NCBI RefSeq assembly: GCF_025369935.1 | Contig: NZ_CP104467.1 | Location: forward strand, 6,021,001-6,085,000 | Direction of reading: 5' to 3' | DNA from: Paenibacillus andongensis | GTDB taxonomy: Bacteria; Bacillota; Bacilli; Paenibacillales; NBRC-103111 | DNA length: 64,000 nucleotides | Notes under the pieces: model-generated | Told to the model about the DNA's origin: nothing | What the model saw: only the letters and a program-made list of their open reading frames with translations | Databases searched by the model: none | Made by a program: the position numbers and the translations under genes | Shown: positions 9,987 to 19,280 of the stretch, one piece after another | How the letters are laid out: each line of letters opens with the position of its first letter | Numbering within the stretch: position 1 is the stretch's first letter

Positions 9987-10148
9987 CCCCTAATCCCCTT
10001 TACATTTTTTTTTGGAAATCATATAATTACTTCACTTAAATGATTCCTCATTTCTCATGATACTCCTGATTATTTTCAATTAACATACATTCCTTTTTTA
10101 TATTTTATATACTTTTTTGCATTACATAATAGAAAGTAGAGAGCTGCT

Positions 10149-10931
10149 ATGAACAAAATCCGCCTCACAAGGTGTTATTATACGGCGCATAGAAAAGAAT
10201 TTTCACTGGAGGAAGATGTTTATGAAGGATGGGTCATTCTTGCCGTGGAGTCCGGTCGATTTCAATTCTCTCTCGAAGAAGAAACAGCGGTACTTAAAGA
10301 GCCTGTGTATAACGAAGCTGGATTTGGTGATCTCGTTATTTGCCCTCCTCATGTCGTCTTAACAAGAAAGGTTCTAGAGCCTGTCTCTTTTCATTTCATT
10401 GAATTTACAATGGATGGAGAATATGCCAAAGGCAAAGTTCTCATCAGAGACTTTCAACGCCTTTCTTCAACATTCAGCTACCTCAGACAAATCGCCGAGG
10501 AACCCTTAGAAGACCATCATGAATTTGCAAACCATTTAATTAATGATCTACTGCTTGTGAGTGCCAGAGAACAGAAATTAGCTGAACAACAGTCCCAAGA
10601 TAAACAAGACCCTCTCACCGTTCAGGCCATGGCTTATCTAAATCAGCACGCATTTGGAGCGAAATTAAGCATGCAGCTCTTGGCTGAAAAACTTGGCATC
10701 AGTAATTCTCAACTATCCCGCCGGTTTCAAGCTGCATACAGATACTCGCCAATTGAGTACGTAACCTTACTTCGACTCCAGAGAGCAAAGTCCTTACTTA
10801 TCGACACTGACCATACAATCGATCATATCGCTGAGCAATGCGGATACCAAAACGGCTTTTATCTAAGTCGGATTTTCACTGCCAAACTAAAAATAAGCCC
10901 TTCGGCTTACCGAAGAACTTATCGATTTTAA
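10149..10931 (+). CDS. AraC-family regulator with cupin-like sensor domain
   Basis: A 260-residue regulator. Residues about 15-110 resemble the AraC ligand-binding cupin. Residues about 155-258 form the double helix-turn-helix (LSMQLLAEKLGISNSQLSRR and IDHIAEQCGYQNGFYLSRIF). It is transcribed divergently from the PhyH gene across a 162-nt AT-rich gap, which suggests it controls that gene and perhaps the importer operon. The ribosome binding site is weak (AGAGAGCTGCT before ATG). Confidence 0.88.
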   Translation: MNKIRLTRCYYTAHRKEFSLEEDVYEGWVILAVESGRFQFSLEEETAVLKEPVYNEAGFGDLVICPPHVVLTRKVLEPVSFHFIEFTMDGEYAKGKVLIRDFQRLSSTFSYLRQIAEEPLEDHHEFANHLINDLLLVSAREQKLAEQQSQDKQDPLTVQAMAYLNQHAFGAKLSMQLLAEKLGISNSQLSRRFQAAYRYSPIEYVTLLRLQRAKSLLIDTDHTIDHIAEQCGYQNGFYLSRIFTAKLKISPSAYRRTYRF

Positions 10932-11003
10932 AAAATACTGTTACCATTTTCAATACTTACCGAAATGTAGCTCGAGCAGATTTTTTATTTAAGTTGTTTA
11001 TAC

Positions 11004-12323
11004 TCATACTAAAGGACAAATTTCTACAACAGTGTTCTCGGATCTAGATCGTTCTGCTGCAAAGCCGATTTGGTGGCCATAAATCGATTTCTCCAGAGCT
11101 GTCGAAGACAGAGAAGGTTTTTCTCCCCGTAAAGTACGAACAAAATCTGCAACCAACCGCAAATCACCGCCACCATGCATGTCAGCTGCTACATTAAGCT
11201 CGATACGTTCTTCCTTGTATACATGACCCGACCTTGTATCCGGTTGCCTAACCAAGAAGTAACCATCTTCCATCGTGCCGGAAATTTCGCCTTTGGTCCC
11301 CGTGATATGAATCGTCCGGCACGGCTTGGAGGTGGCGCCTGTTAGATTGTGCGATGCCGTACTTCCGTCCTCGAATTCGATGATGACCGTTTGATGATCG
11401 ACAACATCGTTATCGCAGCGCCATACGCAGCGTCCGTATGGATTGGATGTTCGCAACGATTCAATTTTTTCTTCGTGGGTAGGGACTGTACCTAGATGCA
11501 TATTGTCCCATGCATAATTGCCCCACAACTCTTGTTCCATATACATTTTCTTGGCGGAATACGTACACGTGGCTTCAATCGGACAATCAACAAGACACCT
11601 TGTACCAGCGCCTTCCGGGGCCTTCTCCTCCCGAAACTGGAATAATCCGCCAAAACTGCTAACCTTCTTCGGTCGTATACTGCCTTTCATCCAAGAAATC
11701 ATATCTAAGTCATGGCAGCATTTTGCTAAGAGCATAGAAGAATCACAGTTCGCTATACTATTCCATTTTCCTCGTACGAAAGAAGTCGCCATATGGTGGT
11801 AGCTGACATTTTCCTCTGTCTGAATGGCGACGATATCTCCGATGATTCCGCTTTCGATCTGCTTGCGGATTTCCAAATAAAAAGGTGCATAACGCATGAC
11901 ATGACAAATCATCACGGTACGATTATAGAAGTTCGCTGCTTCGTACAGTTCAAATACTTCCGTTTCACTTACGCCAATCGGCTTCTCTAACAGAACATCG
12001 TATCCCGCCTTCAAAAGTGGCAACGTTGTCTCCAGATGGAACCGATCCATCGTTCCATTAATAGCGGCATCCGCTAATTGGGGATGAACAACAAGATTCT
12101 CAACGGATGCAAAGCAATTTTCCGTAGAAATACCAAAGCGTTCTGCTGTTAATCGCCGGCGTTCTAGATTCGGCTCAACAACACCAACGATTTGTAATTC
12201 ATCTGGATGCTCTAAAGCATAGGAAGCATAAATCAGACTGCGGTTTCCTGCACCGATAATGACAGCCTTAATAGGCTGATCTTCGGACTTAAAGGATGGA
12301 TCCACTTTTTTATGCATGCTCAC
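11004..12323 (-). CDS. Gfo/Idh/MocA oxidoreductase with Cys-rich insert
   Basis: A dehydrogenase of about 439 residues. The Rossmann fold shows VIIGAGNRSL near the start, and the family motif EKPIG follows at about residue 115. The C-terminal alpha/beta domain carries an unusual cysteine group (RCLVDCPIEATC, then RCVWRC) that could bind metal. The GTG at 12323 is favoured because GGAGG lies 7 nt upstream, in the 14-nt gap after the preceding gene. It is the last gene of the minus-strand cluster. It probably oxidises or reduces a sugar with NAD(P); the substrate is unknown. Confidence 0.85.
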   Translation of the reverse strand: MSMHKKVDPSFKSEDQPIKAVIIGAGNRSLIYASYALEHPDELQIVGVVEPNLERRRLTAERFGISTENCFASVENLVVHPQLADAAINGTMDRFHLETTLPLLKAGYDVLLEKPIGVSETEVFELYEAANFYNRTVMICHVMRYAPFYLEIRKQIESGIIGDIVAIQTEENVSYHHMATSFVRGKWNSIANCDSSMLLAKCCHDLDMISWMKGSIRPKKVSSFGGLFQFREEKAPEGAGTRCLVDCPIEATCTYSAKKMYMEQELWGNYAWDNMHLGTVPTHEEKIESLRTSNPYGRCVWRCDNDVVDHQTVIIEFEDGSTASHNLTGATSKPCRTIHITGTKGEISGTMEDGYFLVRQPDTRSGHVYKEERIELNVAADMHGGGDLRLVADFVRTLRGEKPSLSSTALEKSIYGHQIGFAAERSRSENTVVEICPLV

Positions 12324-12337
12324 GATCTTACCTCCAT

Positions 12338-13417
12338 TTAAACGTGATAGATATGCGGATTTTGACGGCGGCATTCTTCCATTACCCACATCTGCTGCCG
12401 TACTTGCTGCGGTGTGATTTCCAATGCAGCGCCATCACATAAAGTACGATAAAGCATCAAATACAATTTCTCCGTCATATCGTCAAACGCCGACTTGCCC
12501 TCTGGGATCGATACATCCCAGCTTTCGGAGCTCCAAGTTAATGTCTCTCTACAGTAAGCTGGCATTCCATCACTGTCGAATAGCGGTTCTTTCGTTAACT
12601 GTTGATCCGGCGCTTCCTCCGGTTTGAAATATTTCCATTCAAGTTGCCCCGCAGTTCCGTGGAGACCGCCATTCGTACCTTGAATATTAAATTGTTCATG
12701 AGGAAAAGCAGAGCACGATGAGATTTCAAGATCAATAGTCGGATGGCCTTGTTTTCTAAGTATTAGCTTCACATAATCTTCCGCATCACCAAATGTATTC
12801 GTGCGATCCATGATACACATTACTTGAGGTAATACATCCGTTCCGAACAATTGCAGCGCTTGATCCAACGGGTGCGGTCCTGTGTTCATTAGGTTACCGC
12901 CATTGTTGCTTTGCAGCGTTTGCCAATCCCAACGACGAGCGAAGCCGTTCAAGGAGAAATCAATCTGAACGATACGGCCTAGTACGCCGGAATTAATTAC
13001 TTTTTGAATCTGGACAAATGCAGGCTGATAACGGGATTGCTGAAATACTGCCAATATTTTACCAGATTGTTCCGAAGCTTCAATCAGTTGATCCACTTCT
13101 TCCACTGATTTCGCTAGCGGTTTTTCACAAAGCACATGAAACCCCTTATTTAACAACTCCAAAGTGATTGGGAAATGCAAGTGGCTTGGGGATGCGTTGA
13201 CGACCAAATCCAGCTCCTCGTTCGCAACCATTTCCTCCCATGTATCATAGGCTTTGCAGCCATACTCCTGTTCCGCACGTTTCTGACGTTCTGCAATCGA
13301 ATCGGCTACTGCGACAATCTGATAATATTCCTTAATTTGTACAAGCAAATTACCATGAATGTCGCGACCGCTGCGACCTTGTCCAATAATCCCAACCTTC
13401 AGTACCGTTTGACTCAT
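12338..13417 (-). CDS. Gfo/Idh/MocA family oxidoreductase
   Basis: A 359-residue NAD(P)-dependent sugar dehydrogenase-like protein. It has the N-terminal nucleotide motif GIIGQGRSGRDIHG, the EKPLAKS motif at about residue 98 and a C-terminal substrate domain containing NTGPHPLDQAL, the usual position of the catalytic His. GAGGTG lies 8 nt before the ATG. It sits 14 nt ahead of the Cys-rich Gfo gene and 22 nt after the AraC gene, so these three are probably co-transcribed. Confidence 0.88.
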   Translation of the reverse strand: MSQTVLKVGIIGQGRSGRDIHGNLLVQIKEYYQIVAVADSIAERQKRAEQEYGCKAYDTWEEMVANEELDLVVNASPSHLHFPITLELLNKGFHVLCEKPLAKSVEEVDQLIEASEQSGKILAVFQQSRYQPAFVQIQKVINSGVLGRIVQIDFSLNGFARRWDWQTLQSNNGGNLMNTGPHPLDQALQLFGTDVLPQVMCIMDRTNTFGDAEDYVKLILRKQGHPTIDLEISSCSAFPHEQFNIQGTNGGLHGTAGQLEWKYFKPEEAPDQQLTKEPLFDSDGMPAYCRETLTWSSESWDVSIPEGKSAFDDMTEKLYLMLYRTLCDGAALEITPQQVRQQMWVMEECRRQNPHIYHV

Positions 13418-13439
13418 AAATGGTACACCTCTTCTCGTG

Positions 13440-14351
13440 TCAATTTACAGATTTATTGCCGAAAGTTTTTTTATATTCCGTAGGTGTGATTCCGCAACGT
13501 TTCTTGAAGGTTCGGATAAAATGGCTCAGATGATGGAATCCAACCTGAAACCCGATCTGTGTAATCGTATGCGTATCGCGACGGATGAGCTCCATCGCCC
13601 TCTCGATTCGTACTTCAGTGACGAAATCAACAAACGTTTGTCCCGTTTCTTTTTTAAACTGATGGCTGAAATAAGCTGGCGCCATATTCGCTATGAATGC
13701 CCCATGCTCCATCGGAATATCTTGACTAAAGTTATCATAAATGTATCGTTTCACATCATCGATTGGATGTTTGTCCGCAAGAGCTGGTTGTTTAGCAGGC
13801 TTCCTCTTCGCCTTTCGGTATTCACGGTCAATGAGGATCAGCAGCTTGGCTAAATTAAGCAGGATCGAATGTTCGAATCCAACTTCACGATGCTCAAATT
13901 CATCCTGAATATCCTGAAGAAGCTGCTCGACGAAAATCTGCTTACTTTTCCCGAAATGAAGCCAAGATTGGTGTATGAAAGGAATCTTATAGTCCTCATC
14001 GGAATGCTGAAGTAAAGGATTTAGCGTATCAGAGAAAGGCTTTAATTGATCCTGTACTAGATGATGTATAAAATCGACAAGCACCACTTCGAACTCTTTA
14101 TCCTCGATTGCACTCAGACTGTGCCTGGTATTGGGAGCTATAATGAAAATATCGCCTCTGCTTACTGTAAGCGACTTTCCGCGCAATTGATGATTGCATA
14201 CCCCGCGTAGGACATAAGCGATCTGAACATAATCGTGACTATGCATAGGCTGCTTCAGCAGACTGCTAGAGTAACGCAAGATTTTAAAAGGAAACGCTTT
14301 ATTAAGCTGATCCTTACTTTGATAAAAGGGTATTTCCCCTTCCATCCCCAT
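13440..14351 (-). CDS. AraC-family transcriptional regulator
   Basis: A regulator of about 303 residues with an N-terminal cupin (HSHDYVQIAYVLRG region) and a C-terminal AraC double helix-turn-helix (IPMEHGAFIANMAPAYFSHQ and ITQIGFQVGFHHLSHFIRTF). The ATG at 14351 was chosen over 14372 because AGGTGG lies 7 nt upstream of it. It is embedded in the cluster rather than divergent from it, so it is a candidate local regulator of the sugar isomerase/Gfo/NagAB genes. Confidence 0.87.
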   Translation of the reverse strand: MGMEGEIPFYQSKDQLNKAFPFKILRYSSSLLKQPMHSHDYVQIAYVLRGVCNHQLRGKSLTVSRGDIFIIAPNTRHSLSAIEDKEFEVVLVDFIHHLVQDQLKPFSDTLNPLLQHSDEDYKIPFIHQSWLHFGKSKQIFVEQLLQDIQDEFEHREVGFEHSILLNLAKLLILIDREYRKAKRKPAKQPALADKHPIDDVKRYIYDNFSQDIPMEHGAFIANMAPAYFSHQFKKETGQTFVDFVTEVRIERAMELIRRDTHTITQIGFQVGFHHLSHFIRTFKKRCGITPTEYKKTFGNKSVN

Positions 14352-14376
14352 ATTACAACCACCTACAATCATGTCA

Positions 14377-15228
14377 TTATGATGGACTCATCAGCTTCTT
14401 CACAAATTGAAAATCGTGTGCCAATCGTTCATAAGCAGGAAATGGGGCATGGCACTCCAAAGTCACCCAACCGGCATAGCCCGTTTCGAGAAGAGCTTCA
14501 AACAGCGGCTGATGATCAGCCTCCCCTTCGCCAAGACGGCATTGAAGAAATATCTCTTCACCTCGGTGGGTCGTATTGATAAACGTGCCCGGAACGCCAA
14601 CTTCACTGACACGCAGCTCATCCTTAACATGCACATGAAATAAATGCTTGCCCAATTTCAATACGGAATCGCGGCCGTAATCGGTGTCAGTTATATACAT
14701 ATTTCCCGCATCATGGATCATGCCAATATTATCGTAAGCGATTAGGTCAAGTAGACGCAAGCTGCTTTCTACGGTTTCAATGAGTGATTGATTATGAATT
14801 TCCATAATAATATTGATTTGATGTGCCTGCGCTTCTTCCGCACAACGATTGAGCCAGTAAGCCGCCTTAACGTAGTGGTAATCATGTGCCATAAAGGCAT
14901 TTGGACCCCCTGGTGAGACACGAACCATCGAGGCACTTAGCTGATTTGCAATGTCAAGCAGCCTTTGAAATTCTTCGAACGTCCGTTCGGATTCTATATC
15001 GCTTGCCGTAGAAAACCCACCTGTATAGGTGGCCAAGACAGGAATCTCGAGCTCCAAGTGTTCGGACAGTGCTTTCATTTCTTTGATCCGCGGTTGGCTG
15101 ATTGCTGAGGATAGATGGTGTTCGCGGACGGCAATTTCAATACCATCCATGCCTAGCTGTTTGGATAACAGCATCGCCTCTTGAATGCTATGCTCCAAAA
15201 ATACGCCACTAAATGCAGCAAATTTCAT
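14377..15228 (-). CDS. Sugar phosphate isomerase/epimerase (TIM barrel)
   Basis: A 283-residue member of the xylose-isomerase-like TIM-barrel family (AP endonuclease 2 superfamily). Metal-site acidic residues are visible in IIMEIHN, GMIHDAGN, HVHVKDEL and VTLECH. Its ATG overlaps the nagA stop in an ATGA arrangement, which indicates translational coupling, and GGGAGG precedes it. Members act as epimerases, isomerases or dehydratases on sugars or inositols. The pairing with Gfo/Idh/MocA dehydrogenases suggests work on a keto-sugar. Confidence 0.85.
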   Translation of the reverse strand: MKFAAFSGVFLEHSIQEAMLLSKQLGMDGIEIAVREHHLSSAISQPRIKEMKALSEHLELEIPVLATYTGGFSTASDIESERTFEEFQRLLDIANQLSASMVRVSPGGPNAFMAHDYHYVKAAYWLNRCAEEAQAHQINIIMEIHNQSLIETVESSLRLLDLIAYDNIGMIHDAGNMYITDTDYGRDSVLKLGKHLFHVHVKDELRVSEVGVPGTFINTTHRGEEIFLQCRLGEGEADHQPLFEALLETGYAGWVTLECHAPFPAYERLAHDFQFVKKLMSPS

Positions 15229-16406
15229 TCTTTTTCCTCCCTCAAGAAGACTTGTTTGCCCAACTTAAATGTTCGTTCCAACCGAATTCGGCTTCCTTCT
15301 CTACGGAACAGTACTAAATCGGCCGGTGCTCCTGGAGTTAAGCCTGCAGCTGAAGGTAGCTTCATAAAACGGGACGTTCTTACTGAAGCCATGTCCCAAG
15401 CATCCGCTAATTCTGAAAGCTCCCGGTTCGTAACATGCTCAATGCCCTTGAGCAGCATTTGCGCCGATCCAGCTAAGAGGTGCTCGTCTTCAGCAAGATG
15501 CAACTTGCCCTCTGACGTTAAAACGACGGAACCGCCTATGTGCGTTGTGTAAGTACCCGCCGGCAGTCCGCTTAAGGAAACCGCATCACTTACCAGCATA
15601 GCTTGGGTACCTTTCACTTTAAACACAACCTTCAATACCTGATCAGGCAAGTGAAAACCATCAGCGATCACACAGCTCCACAACCGATCCTGAGCCAATT
15701 GCTCCCAGATATAATTAGGATGGCGAGGCATCATCAGATGAGCACCGTTACCAAGATGAGTTGACATCCGAGCACCCGCTTCCACCGCTTCACCTATTTG
15801 TTCCGGTGTCGCGGATGTGTGTCCAATCGAAACGGTTACACCATTTTCTGTACATTTGGCGATAAATGGAGCGCTGTTCGGCCATTCTGGTGACAGCGTG
15901 ATAATACGGATTCGTCCACCGGCTGCTTCCTGCCAACGGTTAAACAACTCCCAATCCGGAGGCCTAACATGATCGTAATTATGGGCTCCACGAGCACCGT
16001 CATTCGGCGAAATGAACGGACCCTCTAGATGGATGCCGGCAATTCCTTGATCTGCAACTGGATCATGTTTGCATGCTAATGCTATCGATTCCAAAGCTTC
16101 TTGAATGGCTTGAACACTGTTTGTAATGACCGTTGGAAAGCAGGAAGTCACCCCTTCCTGCCAAAGCTTGCGAATCACTTCACTAACCATCTGGTCAGGA
16201 TACGGCACTTGATTAAAATCATGACTTGCATAACCATTAATCTGCAGATCGACTAGTCCTGGAGCGACAATAGCCAACTTTGACGATTCTGAGTACTCCG
16301 ATCTGATCGACTCAATGCTCCGAATAACCCCTTGTTCTATGCAGATCGAGATAGGCTCACCCGTTGCATAATGAATAGCTTCGAAGTTCATGCCTTTAAT
16401 TCCCAT
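15225..16406 (-). CDS. nagA: N-acetylglucosamine-6-phosphate deacetylase
   Basis: A 393-residue amidohydrolase that removes acetate from GlcNAc-6-phosphate. Recognisable family motifs are VDLQINGY, HLEGPFISP, SIGHTSA, HLGNGAH and the catalytic Asp in VSDAVSLSG. The ATG at 16406 overlaps the end of nagB by 11 nt, with an AGGG signal upstream; a second ATG at 16391 is possible. It forms a pair with nagB, feeding GlcN-6-P to fructose-6-P. The operon contains no PTS or NagR/YvoA-type GntR regulator, so the substrate probably arrives by another route. Confidence 0.92.
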   Translation of the reverse strand: MGIKGMNFEAIHYATGEPISICIEQGVIRSIESIRSEYSESSKLAIVAPGLVDLQINGYASHDFNQVPYPDQMVSEVIRKLWQEGVTSCFPTVITNSVQAIQEALESIALACKHDPVADQGIAGIHLEGPFISPNDGARGAHNYDHVRPPDWELFNRWQEAAGGRIRIITLSPEWPNSAPFIAKCTENGVTVSIGHTSATPEQIGEAVEAGARMSTHLGNGAHLMMPRHPNYIWEQLAQDRLWSCVIADGFHLPDQVLKVVFKVKGTQAMLVSDAVSLSGLPAGTYTTHIGGSVVLTSEGKLHLAEDEHLLAGSAQMLLKGIEHVTNRELSELADAWDMASVRTSRFMKLPSAAGLTPGAPADLVLFRREGSRIRLERTFKLGKQVFLREEKE

Positions 16407-17166
16407 AAGAATCCCTATCTACGTAAAGAGTACAATCCGGATGTTGCCGCAATATCGTAGACGGACATTCCGTTGAGATGGATCCGTTAAGCGTACGCTC
16501 AACCGCCTTACGTTTCGTAGGCCCAGGGACTACGCAGAACAAATGGGATCCAGAGAACAAAGTCGGGATAGTCAGTGTAAGCGCATGAGTGGGGACTTCA
16601 TCGAAGGAAGAGAAACAACCGTCATTCACCTGCTGCTGCTTGCAAGCGTCATCCAGTTCAACCACTTTGATAACCTTCTGATCATTAAAGTCAGCGACTG
16701 GTGGATCATTGAATGCGATATGCCCGTTCTCACCGATTCCAAGACACACGATATCGATGGGTGCCTGACGAAGCAGTTCTCCGTAACGGTGGCATTCTTC
16801 CTCGCTCTCATTCGAGCTGTCAATCAGATGCACTTTACCCGGCTTTACTTGATCAAACAGACGCTCACTGAGAAAACGGCTGAACTTTTGCGCCGCATTT
16901 ATCGGCAAACCGTTATATTCATCCATATGGAACGCTGTAATTCGGGCCCAGTCAATCGATTCATCCTCCGACAAATAGGTCAAAAGCTCATTTTGTGACG
17001 GTGCCGCTGCAAAAATGATTCGAATGCCCTGTTTTATGGACAGCAATTGCTTGATCCTTGCAGCAACTTCAGCGCCTGCAGCAGCCCCTAATGCACGACG
17101 ATCGTTAAATACTTTAACCTTCAAAGAATCTACCGTTTGTTTATAGGCAATTGGTATTTCATTCAT
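16396..17166 (-). CDS. nagB: Glucosamine-6-phosphate deaminase
   Basis: A 256-residue NagB-type enzyme converting glucosamine-6-phosphate to fructose-6-phosphate and ammonia. The family motifs FHMDEYNGL and IGENGHIAFNDP (catalytic His/Asp region) are intact. GAGGAG lies 9 nt before the ATG. It overlaps nagA downstream and follows a Gfo dehydrogenase gene by about 57 nt. It is cytoplasmic, with length near the family norm. Confidence 0.93.
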   Translation of the reverse strand: MNEIPIAYKQTVDSLKVKVFNDRRALGAAAGAEVAARIKQLLSIKQGIRIIFAAAPSQNELLTYLSEDESIDWARITAFHMDEYNGLPINAAQKFSRFLSERLFDQVKPGKVHLIDSSNESEEECHRYGELLRQAPIDIVCLGIGENGHIAFNDPPVADFNDQKVIKVVELDDACKQQQVNDGCFSSFDEVPTHALTLTIPTLFSGSHLFCVVPGPTKRKAVERTLNGSISTECPSTILRQHPDCTLYVDRDSYGN

Positions 17167-17223
17167 ATTTCCATACTCCTCTCGATCATCCGAATAACTA
17201 TGCGAAAGAGATCCTTCAGGATG

Positions 17224-18246
17224 CTATACTTCCATAATGAGCTGAACACCTTTGGCCGAGCTTTCATAGATGGCTTCAACCAATTGCACGGCCCTTAATC
17301 CGTCCTCGCCAGTAACGAGAGGTTGTATGCCGCTTTCGATTGATGCTATCACATCAATAAACTGGCTTTGATGAAAATCAGAAACAATACTGCGTGGATC
17401 AGAAATCCCTCCGTATATTCTCGCTTGGGTCCAGTTGGGCTCGCTAATGCCTGGAACAGTCCAGTGAACAATGGAAGAACCCTCCAACTTAATAGTCCCT
17501 TTTTCCCCATAGAGATTAAGGGTTGCCGGGAACCCTGGTTGGATGTTGGTTGAAGCCATAATCGTGCCGAAAGCACCGTTTTTGAATTGCAAAATTGCTA
17601 GCCCCAAGTCTTCCGCTTCGATTTGATGCGTTTGAGTGGCTATTTTACCAAAGACCGTATGAATCTCTCCGGCAAACCAAAGCAACAGATCCAACACGTG
17701 TATACCTTGATTCATAAGAACGCCACCATCCTCGGCAATCGTCCCCCGCCAATCGGCTGCGTCATAATAGGCTTGCGTACGAGAAAATGACAATGATGCC
17801 TCCACGAGTAGAAGTCTGCCAATTGCTCCTTCATCTAACACACGTTTGACTGCTTGATGCTGGGCTTCAAAGCGCCGTTGGGAGATAACAGACAGTGTAA
17901 CCCCTCGTTCTTTCGCCGTGCGTACTAGTTTTGAAGCATCATGTGTATTCATCGCAATCGGTTTTTCCAGCACTAGATGCTTTCTAGCGTTCAAAACATC
18001 TAGCCCAATGCGGGCATGACTTCCGCTTGAAGTCGTCACACAGACGATATCTACATCCGGACTATGGATCAACTCTTGATAATCAGTCGTCCAAACACAA
18101 TTCTCCTGCTTCGCAACCGCTTTCACTCTTGCTTCATTGCGGCTGGAAACAAAGGTTAAGCTTGCATCCTCGATCTCGCGGATGGCCTCAATATGAAAGT
18201 CAGCGACGGATCCGCATCCAATAATGCCAAATCTCCACGTTTTCAT
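17224..18246 (-). CDS. Gfo/Idh/MocA family oxidoreductase
   Basis: About 340 residues. The Rossmann motif FGIIGCGSVADFH starts at residue 5, EKPIAMN lies near 95, and the substrate-domain motif NQGIHVLDLLLW includes the likely catalytic His. The ATG at 18246 has GAGGT 8 nt upstream; a GTG at 18261 would overlap the preceding gene more and has no better signal. It lies directly behind a sugar isomerase gene, overlapping its end at the ribosome binding site, so the two are probably coupled. Confidence 0.88.
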   Translation of the reverse strand: MKTWRFGIIGCGSVADFHIEAIREIEDASLTFVSSRNEARVKAVAKQENCVWTTDYQELIHSPDVDIVCVTTSSGSHARIGLDVLNARKHLVLEKPIAMNTHDASKLVRTAKERGVTLSVISQRRFEAQHQAVKRVLDEGAIGRLLLVEASLSFSRTQAYYDAADWRGTIAEDGGVLMNQGIHVLDLLLWFAGEIHTVFGKIATQTHQIEAEDLGLAILQFKNGAFGTIMASTNIQPGFPATLNLYGEKGTIKLEGSSIVHWTVPGISEPNWTQARIYGGISDPRSIVSDFHQSQFIDVIASIESGIQPLVTGEDGLRAVQLVEAIYESSAKGVQLIMEV

Positions 18247-18250
18247 TTTG

Positions 18251-19105
18251 CTATACCTCACTTAGTAGCGAACGCAGCGCATCGAGCGTCATACGAGTTC
18301 CGGTCATCTGACTGCCGCCCTCAGGAATGTAATGCGTTTCGATCGTGAAGAGTCCATCGTATCCGTCTGCCAACAATGCTTTGAGATGTGGAATCACAGG
18401 CACGCTGCCTGAACCAAGTGGCACACAACGTGCTGTTCCGTCTGCAGTTACATAAGAGTCTTTAAGGTGAACATGAGCCAAAACGTCCTTCATGAATTCG
18501 TAACCTGCGGGAAATGCTTCACGACCACCGTATGCCTCGTTGCCCGGATCCCATAAACCCCTTAAAGCGGGCGAATCGACACTGCGCACAATTTCAGCCA
18601 CTTCTTCCGCAAAGCCGCCATTGCAGGAAGGCTCATTCTCGAGCAAAAGCTGTATACCTTCACTCCGGGCTTCTTGAGCAGCTTGCCGCAACTGATGGAC
18701 AATATCTTCCCTATAAAGCTGCGGTTCCGCTTCACGCCAAAACGAAAAAATACGAACCCGTGTTGTGCCAAGCAGCTTAGCAAGCTGAGTCGCGCGATTC
18801 AGCTTAACAAAGTGTGCCTCAACGCTCTCTTCTTTCTGACCGAAAGTATCTCCGGCGGCAATCGGTCTGCTTGGATCCAGCGCACATTTAAACAAGGGGG
18901 AAGCGATAGCCGAAATGAATAACCCGCGGGTTTTCACCTGACGCCTCACTTCGATGGCTTGATCGTCAGTAAGAGTGACAACATTCTGTCCGTTAATGAC
19001 ACGAACTTCTACATGCTTTAAATCCTGTTCGACTGCCCAATCCAACGCTTCTTCGAAATTTGCTGAGACCTCATCCGTCAAGACACCTAATCGTTCCAAT
19101 ATCAA
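18251..19105 (-). CDS. Sugar phosphate isomerase/epimerase (TIM barrel)
   Basis: A 284-residue xylose-isomerase-like TIM-barrel protein with metal-ligand motifs LLLENEPSC, GLWDPGN, HVHLKDSY and TIETHYIPEGG. It starts with TTG at 19105, with GGTGG about 10 nt upstream. It is the first gene of the minus-strand sugar cluster. A -10-like TATGAT lies upstream near 19170, but its -35 is weak. Substrate unknown. Confidence 0.82.
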   Translation of the reverse strand: MILERLGVLTDEVSANFEEALDWAVEQDLKHVEVRVINGQNVVTLTDDQAIEVRRQVKTRGLFISAIASPLFKCALDPSRPIAAGDTFGQKEESVEAHFVKLNRATQLAKLLGTTRVRIFSFWREAEPQLYREDIVHQLRQAAQEARSEGIQLLLENEPSCNGGFAEEVAEIVRSVDSPALRGLWDPGNEAYGGREAFPAGYEFMKDVLAHVHLKDSYVTADGTARCVPLGSGSVPVIPHLKALLADGYDGLFTIETHYIPEGGSQMTGTRMTLDALRSLLSEV

Positions 19106-19280
19106 GATTTATATCCCACCATTCTTTATGCTCTAACCACAGTACTTAGCCTTCTTGTTACTTGATTCTTATCATATCAATTAAGTTTTGTGAAAAGTTG
19201 ACGTTTTTTTCGAAGTATATTTACATTTTTTAAGCAATACACTCCGTCCTTCGGACAAATCCTTATTTGTCATCACATTT

